Assembly: GCA_030068145.1 (NCBI GenBank)
Contig: JAPJBO010000080.1
Location: forward strand, 124,001 to 188,000
DNA: 64,000 nt
DNA from: Diplonema papillatum
Lineage: Eukaryota; Euglenozoa; Diplonemea; Diplonemida; Diplonemidae
Reading direction: 5' to 3'
This document shows positions 41,473 to 52,468 of this stretch, piece by piece (the first letter of the stretch is position 1; each line of letters begins with the position of its first letter). The notes beneath the pieces were generated by a model. That model was not told where the DNA came from. It saw only the letters and a program-made list of their open reading frames with translations, and searched no databases. The position numbers and the translations under genes are program-made.

Positions 41473-42950
41473 ATGCAGAAACATCACGTTTTCCCTCTTC
41501 GGTGGTGACACGGGGCTCTCAGCCTTCCTCTTCTTTGTTGTCGCTTCTTCTCCTCTCGCCACGGCCGCCCGATGATGCCCCTTCCTGCAGCAGTGCTCGG
41601 GCCTTCGACTCCTTGTGGTGTCGTAGAGCGTAATCGACGCGTAATTGTTTGGGTTAGAATGCAAATAATCTGTGGCGATAATCTGCATCTGCTCTTTTTC
41701 GTGATTACCTCTTAGAGCGCACCGTGTCATGTTTCCGGCGTTGGTTACCTTCTGGCTTGTCGGTCTCGGGCGGTCGTTTCGTGCCACTTCTCTTCGTCAC
41801 TGGTACCTCATCTTGCACCTCTGCCCGCCTTGGTATGCACGTCTCTATCTTCGATGATGGCGAGTCTTTCCGCCGCCGCTTCGTTGCCAGCGGCCGGGGT
41901 TTCACCTCTCGCAGGTCTCATGCCTCTGTTTATGCCTTTAAGATAGCTTCGCACCTCTGGGTGATCTGTGCTGGAAGAAGGTGGTTCCACCCCGAACCAA
42001 ATTCTTGCTTTCATTTCACCAACCCTGCATCCTCACCGTTTCCGCCGACTTTTTCCAGTCGCCGCCGGGAAGGAGATCGAAGACGGGCTGCAGCGGGCGA
42101 CGCAGCACCTCAAAGTCGACACGCGCGTCGGTCCTGGTGTTGTCGCCTTCTGCGGCGTTCTCGATGGCGGTGTCGGTGCCGGCATCCGCCGCTTCCTTTG
42201 TGGCGCCTCGGGTGTCGATGGTGGCGTCGGCTGCTTCTTCACCGGCGCTCGCTGCTTGCGTCTTGACTTCTGTGTCGCTTCGGGCGTCCCCGGGGGTGAA
42301 GGCCCGTGCTTCCGTCTCTTCTGCTGGTCGTGCTCGGGTTGTTGCTGTAGCACCCGGTGGTGGTGCCCCCGCTTGCAGCACTGTCCTGGTCGCCGACTCT
42401 GCAGGTCCGGTAGCACCCTGCAGTCTTCGCACGTCGGCATGTCGTGCTGCAGACACCCGTGGTGTATTCCTGCAGCATTCCGCGATCGTCGTACAGGTCC
42501 CGCTGGTACCATATCTTGCACCTCTGCCGCCTCGAAATGCACGTCTCTATCTTCGATGATGGCGAGTCCTTCCGCCCCGCTTCGTTGCCAGCGGCCGTCC
42601 TGGTGCTGTCGCCTTCTGCGGCGTTCTCGACGGCGGTGTTGCATCCGCCACTTCCTTTGTGGCGCCTCGGGGGTCGATGGCGGTGTCGATGCCGGCATCC
42701 GCCGCTTCCTTTGTGGCGCCTCGGGGGTCGATGTGTGTGCGTCGGCTGCTTCTTCACCGGCCCTTGCTGCTTGCGTCTTGACTTCGGTGTCGCTTCGGGC
42801 GGCCATGCACCACCACACAATTCGAGAAAGAGCGTCTTGACTTGGTTTCGCTTCGGGCGGCCTTACACCACCACACAATTCATCGAGAAAGAGCGTCTTG
42901 ACTTCGGTTTCGCTTCTGGCGGCCATGCACCACCACACAATCCATCAAGA
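41473..42950 (-). CDS. Low-complexity, internally repeated minus-strand coding candidate
   Basis: Several minus-strand frames give hydrophilic, repeat-containing peptides, for example SDTEVKTQAASAGEEAADA, TRGATKEAADAGTDTAIENA and FEVLRRPLQPVFDLLPGG (about 42016-42456), and RSRRPEHCCRKGHHRAAVA with TTKKRKAESPVSPPKREN (about 41500-41600). The latter resembles SRRPGQCCKRGHHHR upstream (about 42360), so modules are duplicated. Frames change and no start or intron can be fixed. Plus-strand ORFs of similar length exist, so the strand is uncertain. A fragmented gene or a GC-rich repeat are both possible. Confidence 0.25.
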
Positions 42951-43080
42951 AAGAGCGTCTTGGCTTCGGTTTCGCTTCTGGCGGCCATGCACCACCACAC
43001 AATTCGAGGAAGAGCGTCTTGACTTGGTTTCGCTTCTGGCGGCCATGCACTACCACACAATTCGTCGAAAATTCTTCAGT
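42780..43080. repeat. About 58-bp tandem repeat, five copies
   Basis: GGCGGCCATGCACCACCACA followed by AAGAGCGTCTTGACTTCGG recurs about every 58-62 bases. Confidence 0.85.
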
Positions 43081-43544
43081 CGAATAAACCACAGGTACCC
43101 AGTGTACCCAGAGTGCCTAGGCTGTGGCGAGCAACGAACAGCCCAACATTTACCGCCCTTTCAAAAAAAACTATCAGCTCAATAAGTCCCTTTAGCACAC
43201 AACTACGTAGTAGAAGACACAGATAACAATCAGATTGCCGCCAAGGCAACAACTACCAGGACACTAGACCGATACGGGCTACATGGCAACCCCTGCTAAA
43301 CATAGTGCTCGCCTGCCTTGATGGCACTTGCACCTTAAAGAACTCATGCTAAACATGTATGCACGTGGGGGGCCCGAGATCGCTTTCCTCGCGAACGTGA
43401 ACTCGGTGTCGGTCACAAGAACCATGAATTTGGCAAAGCACTTAGGAAAAAAGAGCGCGCGCTAAAGTAAGTCGAATAGTCGGCAATAGGAAGCAAATAT
43501 ATACACACAAACATACAATACCTTAAAAGAACCGTTATGACTAC
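43081..43544. other. Upstream region of the SRPBCC gene, nothing recognised
   Basis: AT-rich intergenic sequence without clear repeats or ORFs of note. Confidence 0.4.
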
Positions 43545-43568
43545 GGTCACCCGGAGACTATAAAACCC
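43545..43568 (+). promoter_or_regulatory. Core promoter of the SRPBCC gene (CCGGAGAC + TATAAAA)
   Basis: GGTCACCCGGAGACTATAAA, then ACCCC, lies 141 bases before the ATG. It is the best-conserved copy of the motif and the one in front of the clearest intact single-exon gene. Confidence 0.65.
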
Positions 43569-43698
43569 CGGATCCCTAAGCGAACTTGCACTCTGAAAAA
43601 GAGCTCTCAATCTGTCAATCAAGACACCGGCACTCTCACACCCCAACCATAGGAAAGCCACCCCCCGTGCAAGGTCGAAACCCCCGCTCCACCTAACA

Positions 43699-44250
43699 AT
43701 GGGTTGCTGTCTCGGTGCCATGATCCAGGAGGTGGATTACACAGCGAAGGCTCAGCCGATCACCGTCGAGCAGTCGCAGGAAGACGCGTTTTCGCTCATG
43801 CAGGACCTGCGGACTTGGTGGGACGCGAACCCGTCCGACAATACAGTCGCGCTGCAGGAGGGTCCCGTGGGGGTGGGCGCTGTCTACGCGTGCCGCATGA
43901 AAATGCCCAGCGGGGAATTCGCGGACACGATTCTGTACATCAAACTCGAACAGGCGACGCCGCACACCCGCCTGCTGTTCTCCGTGCAGCGCAACATATC
44001 GAAGGCCAAAGTGGGCAACATGACCGCCACCTACACCGACTCAGGCCGCATCGAACTGCTTTTCGAACCCGGGCACGATAAGCACACCTGCAAGGTGACA
44101 TACCTCGAGCATGCCAAAATGCAATGCTACGGAAGCCCCGACAATTCGGTCAAGCAGCTGGAGGTTGGACTTTCAGCGAAGATGGTCTCCGCCGCGAGCC
44201 GCTTGAAGGACGCCCAAGTCGCCGTCCAAGGGCAAGTTGTTCCTCAATGA
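43699..44250 (+). CDS. SRPBCC/START-like lipid-binding-type protein with N-terminal acylation signal
   Basis: A single exon codes 183 residues. The N-terminus is MGCCLG: Gly 2 suits N-myristoylation and Cys 3/4 suit palmitoylation, so membrane anchoring is likely (inference from the motif). The rest has the alternating pattern of the SRPBCC fold: an N-terminal strand (VDYTAKAQPITVEQSQEDAF), helix SLMQDLRTWWDANPSD, strands such as VGVGAVYACRMKMPSG and TRLLFSVQRN, and a long C-terminal helix (NSVKQLEVGLSAKMVSAASR). Members bind hydrophobic ligands; polyketide-cyclase, START and activator-of-Hsp90 types share the fold, and the ligand cannot be guessed. The ATG follows a well-placed TATA promoter, and codon use resembles the other host exons. 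Confidence 0.8.
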   Translation: MGCCLGAMIQEVDYTAKAQPITVEQSQEDAFSLMQDLRTWWDANPSDNTVALQEGPVGVGAVYACRMKMPSGEFADTILYIKLEQATPHTRLLFSVQRNISKAKVGNMTATYTDSGRIELLFEPGHDKHTCKVTYLEHAKMQCYGSPDNSVKQLEVGLSAKMVSAASRLKDAQVAVQGQVVPQ

Positions 44251-45584
44251 GTTCGATCGGCACGCTGATTGCTATGCGAACCTCCAATCAACACGAAAAC
44301 GTGCCAATGGGCGGTGTTAGGACCACTACCAAACATGCAATGTTGGAGGAAATAAGAAAATGAAGAACGCGTCACAGGCCATCCACGGTGTTTCCTTGCG
44401 CCCTGTACCAAGAAACAAACGTCTAGGACAAAGCGTTCAACGAAAACATTCCCTCCCCTCATCATTTTCCGTTTTCAACCGTGGTTAGCCAGTGACGCGT
44501 CTTACTTAAATAGTACATCTGTTCTGACGGAAACATTTCCGAAACAACGGTTGCACATGAAAGAGAAAACGAAGCCAACGAAAAAAGTGCTAATACAGGA
44601 AACCCCCCTAGAGAGGTTTCTGCCCTGAACACGCGAAGAACAAGAGACTTTTTGTCTTGTCACCCTTCCTCTTTCATCGAGAGCGAAACCTTTTGCTGCA
44701 GGCTTTTGCGTCACGGCAAGCAGCTTAGCCCGTGAGAACGTGGCGAAACATTCCAGTGCCCAGTCCGGCCTTTGTGCGAGCCCCCTTCGTATAAGTCCAC
44801 CGTTTGTATGAGATCCCTCCGCAGCTTTCCCTCTCTCTTTTTTTTTTTTAACCAAAGAATTGTGGTTGGCACATGCAATGTTGCAGGGTTTTCTGCGAGA
44901 AAATCGAGTTTCTGAGCGCTTGCCGGCACCACCCACCGGCACGGTAGCTTTCTGATGGAACTTGATGCACTTTCAAACACAGGGTTCGGAGCGTTAGCTC
45001 GCTTGAAACTCTGGGCGTGTAAAGTGTCCGGCTACCCTTGTCGTCGGTCGGTTGAAGTTTCGGCCCGTATCCACGTCTTGGGCGGATGTACAGCACGATG
45101 ATGGCCTTCCTAGAAGCAGGCTTCGGCTCCCTGAACCTCGAAATTCCGTAGCCCTACGGCCGTCGTGTAAAGCATTTTTCCGGGCGTTTAAAAAACCCCA
45201 AAAAGCTCGTTGTTCTTTTTTTCTCCTTTTTTTTTTAAACATAATGCTCGACAATGGCGGCCAGACAAAGAACCGAAGGGATCCGTGCCGTAACTACCGA
45301 ACCGCGTGTTGAACGGACGTGAGGTCACCCCAACACGACAAATCACACAAACACAACAGGTCAAAAGTCCTGTGTGAGAAAGCAACACACGGTGGTGAAA
45401 GGTAAGAACAAATCCGATTGTGTTTGTATTGTATTTTCCCCCCTACCTCTATATTTCCTCCCTTCCATTTGGAGTCGAAGCAGCTACGTCGAGTATTTTG
45501 TTGCCAAACATGAACAGGGATTTATATATCTTTTCCTCTGTACCGCCAGGATCATGTACTATGTGTTGCGCGGAACGAAGTGCT
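44251..45584. other. Intergenic stretch with no gene seen
   Basis: Poly-T and poly-C tracts and short ORFs occur. A scrap of repeat R1 (AAATGCTCGACAATGGCGG, AGAACCGAAGGGATCCG) lies at 45243-45290. Confidence 0.5.
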
Positions 45585-45835
45585 GCTTAGCAGCCAATGG
45601 CCTGTGATGGCTGAGTGCACACCCAAGCACAAGGGCTGCATCCTCGTGTTGTGGCCGTGTTGTGTATAAGGCTTCGTGGGGGCGTAATCAGCCACCTCAT
45701 CACCATAGGCACAAACCTTTCGCGACCTTGATTGGACAGTCGGGATGCCGGGGGCGGGTAGAAAAGTAAAGCAAGACCTGCCCCCTGCGCGTGGCTGCTT
45801 CGGCAGACGACACATACTACTACTGTGCAGTCTAT
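45585..45835 (-). repeat. Dispersed repeat, inverted copy of 38813-39075
   Basis: The complement matches that copy in block order, with several substitutions and small indels. Confidence 0.8.
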
Positions 45836-46044
45836 CGTCACAGATTGTTGCTACACATCAAGTTCAAAGTACTACTACTCTTCCTCCTCTGTAGAAATAG
45901 CTATTTTGGTCACCGAGAGAAAAGTCGTTTTTAATTAGGGGACAGCGGATTATTACCCGGGCGGGCCAACTGCCCACTACTTTCGCCAAAATTTTGGTGG
46001 GTGGGTCCCCCCCCCCCTCTGGTGGGAATATTTTTTCCCCAAAA

Positions 46045-47560
46045 CTGCATGAAGATTTTCCGACGGAAACCCACTGTTGCATCAATGTAATGGCCCAAAT
46101 CTGACCGAAAACCGCTGTTACATCAATGTAATGGGCCAAATCTGGCGGGAAACCACTGTTACATCACTGTAATGGGCCGAATTTCACAGAAACCCACTGT
46201 TACATCAATGTAATGGCCCAAATCTGACCGAAAACCACTGTTACATCGATGTAATGGGCAGAATTTGACGGAAAACCACTGTTACATCAATGTAATGGGC
46301 CAAATTTGACGGAAAACCACTGTTACATCGATGTAATGGGCAGAATTCTGACGGAAAACCACTGTTACATCAATGTAATGGCCCAAATTTGACCGAAAAC
46401 CACTGTTACATCGATGTAATGGGCAGAATCTGACCGAAAACCACTGTTACATCAATGTAATGGCCAAATTTGACGGAAAACCACTGTTACATCGATGTAA
46501 TGGGCAGAATCTGACGGAAAACCACTGTTACATCAATGTAATGGCCCAAATTTGACCGAAAACCACTGTTACATCGATGTAATGGGCAGAATTTGACGGA
46601 AGACCACTGTTACATTGATGTAATGGGCAGAATCTGACGGAAAACCACTGTTACATCGATGTAATGGGCAGAATCTGACGGAAAACCACTGTTACATCAA
46701 TGTAATGGGCAAATTTGACGGAAAACCACTGTTACATCAATGTAATGGGCCAAATTTGACCGAAAACCACTGTTACATGAATGTAATGGGCAGAATCTGA
46801 CCGAAAACCACTGTTACATCAATGTAATGGGCAGAATCTGACGGAAAACCACTGTTACATCAATGTAATGGGCAGAATTTGACCGAAAACCACTGTTACA
46901 TCAATGTCATGGCCCAAATTTGACGGAAAACCACTGTTACATCAATGTAATGGGCAGAATCTGACCGAAAACCACTGTTACATCAATGTAATGGGCAGAA
47001 TCTGACCGAAAACCACTGTTACATCAATGTAATGGGCAGAATTTGACGGAAGACCACTGTTACATCGATGTAATGGGCAGAATCTGACGGAAAACCACTG
47101 TTACATCGATGTAATGGGCAGAATCTGACGGAAAACCACTGTTACATCAATGTAATGGGCAGAATCTTGACGGAAAACCACTGTTACATCAATGTAATGG
47201 CCAAATTTGACCGAAAACCACTGTTACATGAATGTAATGGGCAGAATCTGACCGAAAACCACTGTTACATCAATGTAATGGGCAGAATCTGACCGAAAAC
47301 CACTGTTACATCGATGTAATGGGCAGAATTTGACGGAAAACCACTGTTACATCAATGTAATGGGCAGAATCTGACGGAAAACCGCTGTTACATCAATGTA
47401 ATGGGCCAAATTTGACCGAAAACCACTGTTACATGAATGTAATGGGCAGAATCTGACCGAAAACCACTGTTACATCAATGTAATGGGCAGAATTTGACGG
47501 AAAACCACTATTACACCAATGTAACGGGCCGAATTTCACAGAAAACCACTGTTACATCAA
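46045..47560 (+). repeat. 41-bp satellite, left arm (about 36 units)
   Basis: The unit is CACTGTTACATCAATGTAAT followed by GGGCAGAATCTGACGGAAAAC, with variants CGATG/CAATG and GGCAGAATC/GGCCAAATT. It includes TTACATCGATGTAA, a perfect 14-bp palindrome in many units. Confidence 0.95.
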
Positions 47561-47636
47561 AGGCGCAAAAACTGAAAAAGACAGTTTTTTGAACAGTCGG
47601 CCAAGAATGAAAGGTTTTTTTTTTTTTTTTTGCCAG

Positions 47637-47715
47637 AGCTCCTGTGGTTGATGCAGTAGTACCTTGGGTACCAAGCTCTGACGACCCGGGTTCGAACCCC
47701 GCAAGTAGACTTTTT
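47637..47715 (+). other. tRNA-like segment in the loop of the Foldback-like element
   Basis: GCCAGAGCTCCTGTGG begins it, and GGGTTCGAACCCC is a perfect match to a pol III B box with a TTCGAAC T-loop; a T6 run follows. A 5-bp stem CTTGG/CCAAG sits where an anticodon arm would be. The acceptor ends do not pair and U33 is missing, so it is not a working tRNA. A T17 tract lies just upstream; read on the other strand it would be a poly-A tail, as in a retroposed sequence. Confidence 0.4.
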
Positions 47716-47774
47716 TCGGTTTTCGTGCCACTTTTCGAAAAATCCGGATTTTGGTCATTTTAGCCGATTTGGCC

Positions 47775-49745
47775 CACTACATTGATGCAAGTTGCAACAG
47801 TGGTTTTCGGTCAAATTTGGGCCATTACATTGATGTAACAGTGGGTTTCCGTCAAATTTGGGCCATTACATTGATGTAACAGCGGTTTTCCGTCAGATTC
47901 TGCCCATTACATTGATGTAACAGTGGTTTTCGGTCAAATTTGCCCATTACACTGATGTAACAGTGGTTTTCCGTCAAATTCTGCCCATTACATTGATGTA
48001 ACAGTGGTTTTCCGTCAAATTTGGGCCATTACATTGATGTAACAGTGGTTTTCCGTCAAATTTCCCTCTCAAAAGGCTAAGGCCCAGCTCCGTTTGTTGT
48101 CCTAGTGAGCTCTATACTTCAAAAAAAAAAAAAAAAGTGGTTTTCCGTCAAATTTGGGCCATTACATTGATGTAACAGTGGTTTTCCGTCAAATTCTGCC
48201 CATTACATCAATGTAACAGTGGTTTTCCGTCAGATTTGGGCCATTACATCGATGTAACAGTGGTTTTCGGTCAAATTCGGCCCATTACATTGATGTAACA
48301 GTGGTTTTCCGTCAGATTCTGCCCATTACATCAATGTAACAGTGGTTTTCCGTCAGATTTGGGCCATTACATTGATGTAACAGTGGTTTTCGGTCAAATT
48401 CTGCCCATTACATCGATGTAACAGTGGTTTTCCGTCAGATTCTGCCCATTACATCGATGTAACAGTGGTTTTCCGTCAAATTTGGCCATTACATTGATGT
48501 AACAGTGGTTTTCGGTCAAATTTGGCCCATTACATTGATGTAACAGTGGTTTTCCGTCAGATTCTGCCCATTACATCGATGTAACAGTGGTTTTCGGTCA
48601 AATTTGGGCCATTACATTGATGTAACAGTGGTTTTCCGTCAGATTCTGCCCATTACATCGATGTAACAGTGGTTTTCTGTGAAATTCGGCCCATTACATT
48701 GATGTAACAGTGGTTTTCCGTCAAATTCTGCCCATTACATTGATGTAACAGTGGTTTTCGGTCAAATTCTGCCCATTACATCGATGTAACAGCGGTTTTC
48801 CGTCAAATTCTGGCCCATTACATCGACATTTGATGTAACAGTGGTTTTCGGTCAAATTTGGCCCATTACATCGATGTAACAGTGGTTTTCCGTCAAATTT
48901 GGGCCATTACATTGATGTAACAGTGGTTTTCCGTCAGATTCTGCCCATTACATCGATGTAACAGTGGTTTTCCGTCAAATTCTGGCCATTACATTGATGT
49001 AACAGTGGTTTTCCGTCAAATTCTGGCCATTACATTGATGTAACAGTGGTTTTCCGTCAAATTCTGCCCATTACATCGATGTAACAGTGGTTTTCCGTCA
49101 AATTTGGGCCATTACATTGATGTAACAGTGGTTTTCCGTCAAATTCTGGCCATTACATTGATGTAACAGTGGTTTTCGGTCAAACTTGGGCCATTTCATT
49201 GATGTAACAGTGGTTTTCCGTCAAATTCTGCCCATTACATCGATGTAACAGTGGTTTTCCGTCAAATTTGGGCCATTACATTGATGTAACAGTCGTTTCC
49301 CGTCAAATTCTGGCCATTACATTGATGTACCAGTGGTTTTCGGTCAAATTTGGGCCATTACATTGATGTAACAGTGGTTTTCCGTCAAATTTGGGCCATT
49401 ACATTGATGTAACCGTGGTTTTCCGTCAAATTCTGGCCATTGCATCGATGTAACAGTGGTTTTCCGTCAAATTTGGGCCATTACATTGATGTAACAGTGG
49501 TTTTCCGTCAAATTCTGGCCATTACATCGATGTAACAGTGGTTTTCCGTCAAATTTGGGCCATTACATTGATGTAACAGTGGTTTTCCGTCAGATTCTGC
49601 CCATTACATCGATGTAACAGTGGTTTTCCGTCAGATTCTGGCCATTACATCGATGTAACAGTGGTTTTCGGTCAAATTTGGGCCATTACATTGATGTAAC
49701 AGTGGTTTTCCGTCAAATTCTGCCCGTTACATTGATGTAATGGCC
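47775..49745 (-). repeat. 41-bp satellite, right arm in complement (about 47 units)
   Basis: The unit reads GTTTTCCGTCAAATTTGGGC then CATTACATTGATGTAACAGTG. A 75-bp foreign piece ending in A17 interrupts it at 48062-48136. Confidence 0.95.
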
Positions 49746-50051
49746 CAAGTTTGGGCCATTGCGTTGATGTTTTTGGGGAGGGCCAGTGCAACTTGGACCT
49801 GATAGAGCCGTACCGTTCGGCCGGGGGGCAAAGCCCCCCGAACCCCCCCTTATTTCGACTTTCCAGAACAAACCAAACCCGTACATTTCAGCAGCGGTGT
49901 CGGAAGCCAAGAAGGCAGGTGGTGAAAATGGAAACTGAAAAAAAAAAAAAAAAAAAATCCCGCGGGCTCGGGAGATTTGGGGGTGGGTGGGTCCCCCCCC
50001 CCCCCCTTTGGGCGGGCAGTTGGCCCGCCCGGGTAATAATCCGGCGTCCCT

Positions 50052-51197
50052 AGGGTGCTCTGACTTTTTTTTTTTGTTTCTGGTCCCCGGCCCTCCAAAA
50101 AATCTGTACTCATGCACGCAAAAAATAAATAAATAGCCTAAAAAAACTAGGGCATATAAAGGCGTTTTTCTCTGAGCCTCTGCTTCATTAAGGCGTCGCA
50201 TCTGTTGTGGTTGACTCTGAGACTGCGATGTGGCGGGCACAGACTCGTTGATCAACATTTTCGCAGGGTGCAGTCCACGTTGTGGACACAGATCACAGAT
50301 CTTTGAAAGAATTCCGTTGTAGAATATCATCAGGTTCAAGGTCCACTCGACATGGGCAGCACAGGACATCCCTTGGTGGCAAGCACGGATGATAGCTTGA
50401 TCTCACTAGCATTGTCTCCCTCGCCCACTGTACTCGTAGCAGCCTCCTCAGGAAATGTCAATGTGCAATGTGTTTCCTCGATGAGTTGAGACAAGGCACC
50501 CTGGCTTGGGATACACTTGCCCGGAAGATTCCGCAAAATTTGTTACACATTGGCACTTAATAGGCTGGTGCAGATTCTGTATCTTGATGAAGGCCGACTG
50601 GTGCGCCTTGGGGCAGCGGGCGACGGTCTGAAGGTGTCCTCGTGACCGATGTCAGCTTTGTCAAACACCCCCTCAAATCTTCCTCATCCTATTTGGGCTG
50701 CAAGTGTTGGGCACTCGAGGAGGTCGGGTTTTGTCGACAATGAGAGGACATCTTGTATCCTCGCAGCTCCGCAGGTTGACAAGGTGCGGGGATCAATTTG
50801 CTCGACCATGGGCCTTCCAGAGTTCCATACTTCTCCCGGACGTACGCAAGAAGAGATGCCTGCTCGGCTGCGGTATCCTCATTTATTACAACCACGGGTT
50901 GCTGCTGTATTGAGCGGTCCCAAGACGGGCTTTGATAGCCTCCAGAGCGTTCATACAGCGTTCACAGCGTTCACAGCGTTCTCTGTAGCTGTGGCCTGGT
51001 GCTGCTCTGGACACACTGAGAGCGCGTGCTTTAGAACCCTTCCACAGCACGACGAGACAGAGGCGAACCGACAGTTTGTAACGTAGTGGTCACTTCTTGT
51101 GCAAATTATCTTTTTCTTGGATTATCTTTTTTTCCGACTGTTCTCAGAAATCCGTACGCACGCGGGACCAGAAACAAAAAAAGAAGTCAGAGCACCC
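50052..51197. mobile_element. Second inverted-repeat element abutting the Foldback-like element
   Basis: The left end AGGGTGCTCTGACTTTTTTT, then TTTGTTTCTGGTCCC, matches the complement of the right end GGGACCAGAAACAAAAAAAG, then AAGTCAGAGCACCC. Minus-strand frames inside give peptides such as RNLPGKCIPSQGALSQLIEE and HVEWTLNLMIFYNGILSK (50140-50536), and VVINEDTAAEQASLLAYVRE (to 50895), with shifts between. I do not recognise them; they may be a dead gene of the element. Confidence 0.55.
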
Positions 51198-51399
51198 TTA
51201 ATTATAATTGGTAGTCAACAGGCAAGCACCACCAGCCCAACAACCCAGCCCAACCTCAGTGTTGGCAAGAATAATCAGACGAAATGGCTAAGCTAATTTG
51301 TAAGAGAGAGGGTCTGGGCAGCGCACGGTACGGTACAGCAAAGAATTCCCGCGCCGCAGTTCAAACTGTGGTCGAGTTACCGAGTGTTATTTGGTAGAT

Positions 51400-52372
51400 T
51401 GATTAGAATTGGTAGTCAATGTCTAATGTGGGATCCAAATGTAATTAGAACTGGTGGTCAACATCTGATACCAAATCCAAAATTTAATTGGAATTGGTGG
51501 TCAACGTCCAGTTTCGGATTCCAAATTTACTTAGAATTGGTAGTCAATGTCTAATGTGGGATCCAAATGTAATTAGAACTGGTGGTCAACATCTGATACC
51601 AAATCCAAAATTTAATTGGAATTGGTGGTCAACGTCCAGTTTCGGATTCCAAATTTACTTAGAATTGGTAGTCAATGTCTAATGTGGGATCCAAATGTAA
51701 TTAGAACTGGTGGTCAACATCTGATACCAAATCCAAAATTTAATTGGAATTGGTGGTCAACGTCCAGTTTCGGATTCCAAATTTACTTAGAATTGGTAGT
51801 CAATGTCTAATGTGGGATCCAAATGTAATTAGAACTGGTGGTCAACATCTGATACCAAATCCAAAATTTAATTGGAATTGGTGGTCAACGTCCAGTTTCG
51901 GATTCCAAATTTACTTAGAATTGGTAGTCAATGTCTAATGTGGGATCCAAATGTAATTAGAACTGGTGGTCAACATCTGATACCAAATCCAAAATTTAAT
52001 TGGAATTGGTGGTCAACGTCCAGTTTCGGATTCCAAATTTACTTAGAATTGGTAGTCAATGTCTAATGTGGGATCCAAATGTAATTAGAACTGGTGGTCA
52101 ACATCTGATACCAAATCCAAAATTTAATTGGAATTGGTGGTCAACGTCCAGTTTCGGATTCCAAATTTACTTAGAATTGGTAGTCAATGTCTAATGTGGG
52201 ATCCAAATGTAATTAGAACTGGTGGTCAACATCTGATACCAAATCCAAAATTTAATTGGAATTGGTGGTCAACGTCCAGTTTCGGATTCCAAATTTACTT
52301 AGAATTGGTAGTCAATGTCTAATGTGGGATCCAAATGTAATTAGAACTGGTAGTCAACATCTGATACCAAAT
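51400..52372 (+). repeat. 128-bp higher-order satellite, about 7.6 copies
   Basis: Copies repeat exactly every 128 bp by eye. Each is made of three related 42-43 bp monomers starting GAATTGGTAGTCAATGTC, GAACTGGTGGTCAACATC and GAATTGGTGGTCAACGTC. A partial monomer (AATTGGTAGTCAACA) lies at 51206. The 64-codon ORFs every 128 bases are artefacts. Confidence 0.95.
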
Positions 52373-52468
52373 GGACCAACAAGAAGCAAGACCAGGCGGA
52401 CAAGAGAAGGAGGGGGACGCGACCCAGAGACCCGGGCTAAGTAGCTTGGAACTAGTGTGATGGACCTT

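Larger units (their letters stand above)
45938..50051. mobile_element. Foldback-like element: two inverted satellite arms
   Basis: The ends share about 36 bp in inverted orientation: GGGGACAGCGGATTATTACC then CGGGCGGGCCAACTGCCC on the left, and GGGACGCCGGATTATTACCC on the complement of the right. Inside them lie GGTGGGTGGGTCCCCCC on both sides. The left arm is a 41-bp tandem array and the right arm the same array in complement, with about 210 bp between. Long inverted repeats built of short tandem units are the hallmark of Foldback/Galileo elements. No transposase is present, so it would be non-autonomous. Confidence 0.7.

Noticed and set aside
41968-42840. A 290-codon plus-strand ORF
   Set aside because: It is Cys/Arg-rich low-complexity translation of GC-rich repeats; minus-strand frames look slightly more protein-like, but neither is secure.
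47637-47715. A functional tRNA gene
   Set aside because: The acceptor strands do not pair, U33 is absent and the T stem has a mismatch; only the B box is convincing.
46045-49745. A CRISPR array
   Set aside because: The 41-bp units have no unique spacers, differ from one another, and invert in the middle; there are no cas genes and the DNA is eukaryotic.
51488-52444. A row of 64-codon ORFs every 128 bases
   Set aside because: They are the same frame of the 128-bp satellite repeated; each overlaps the next and none has a promoter or domain.
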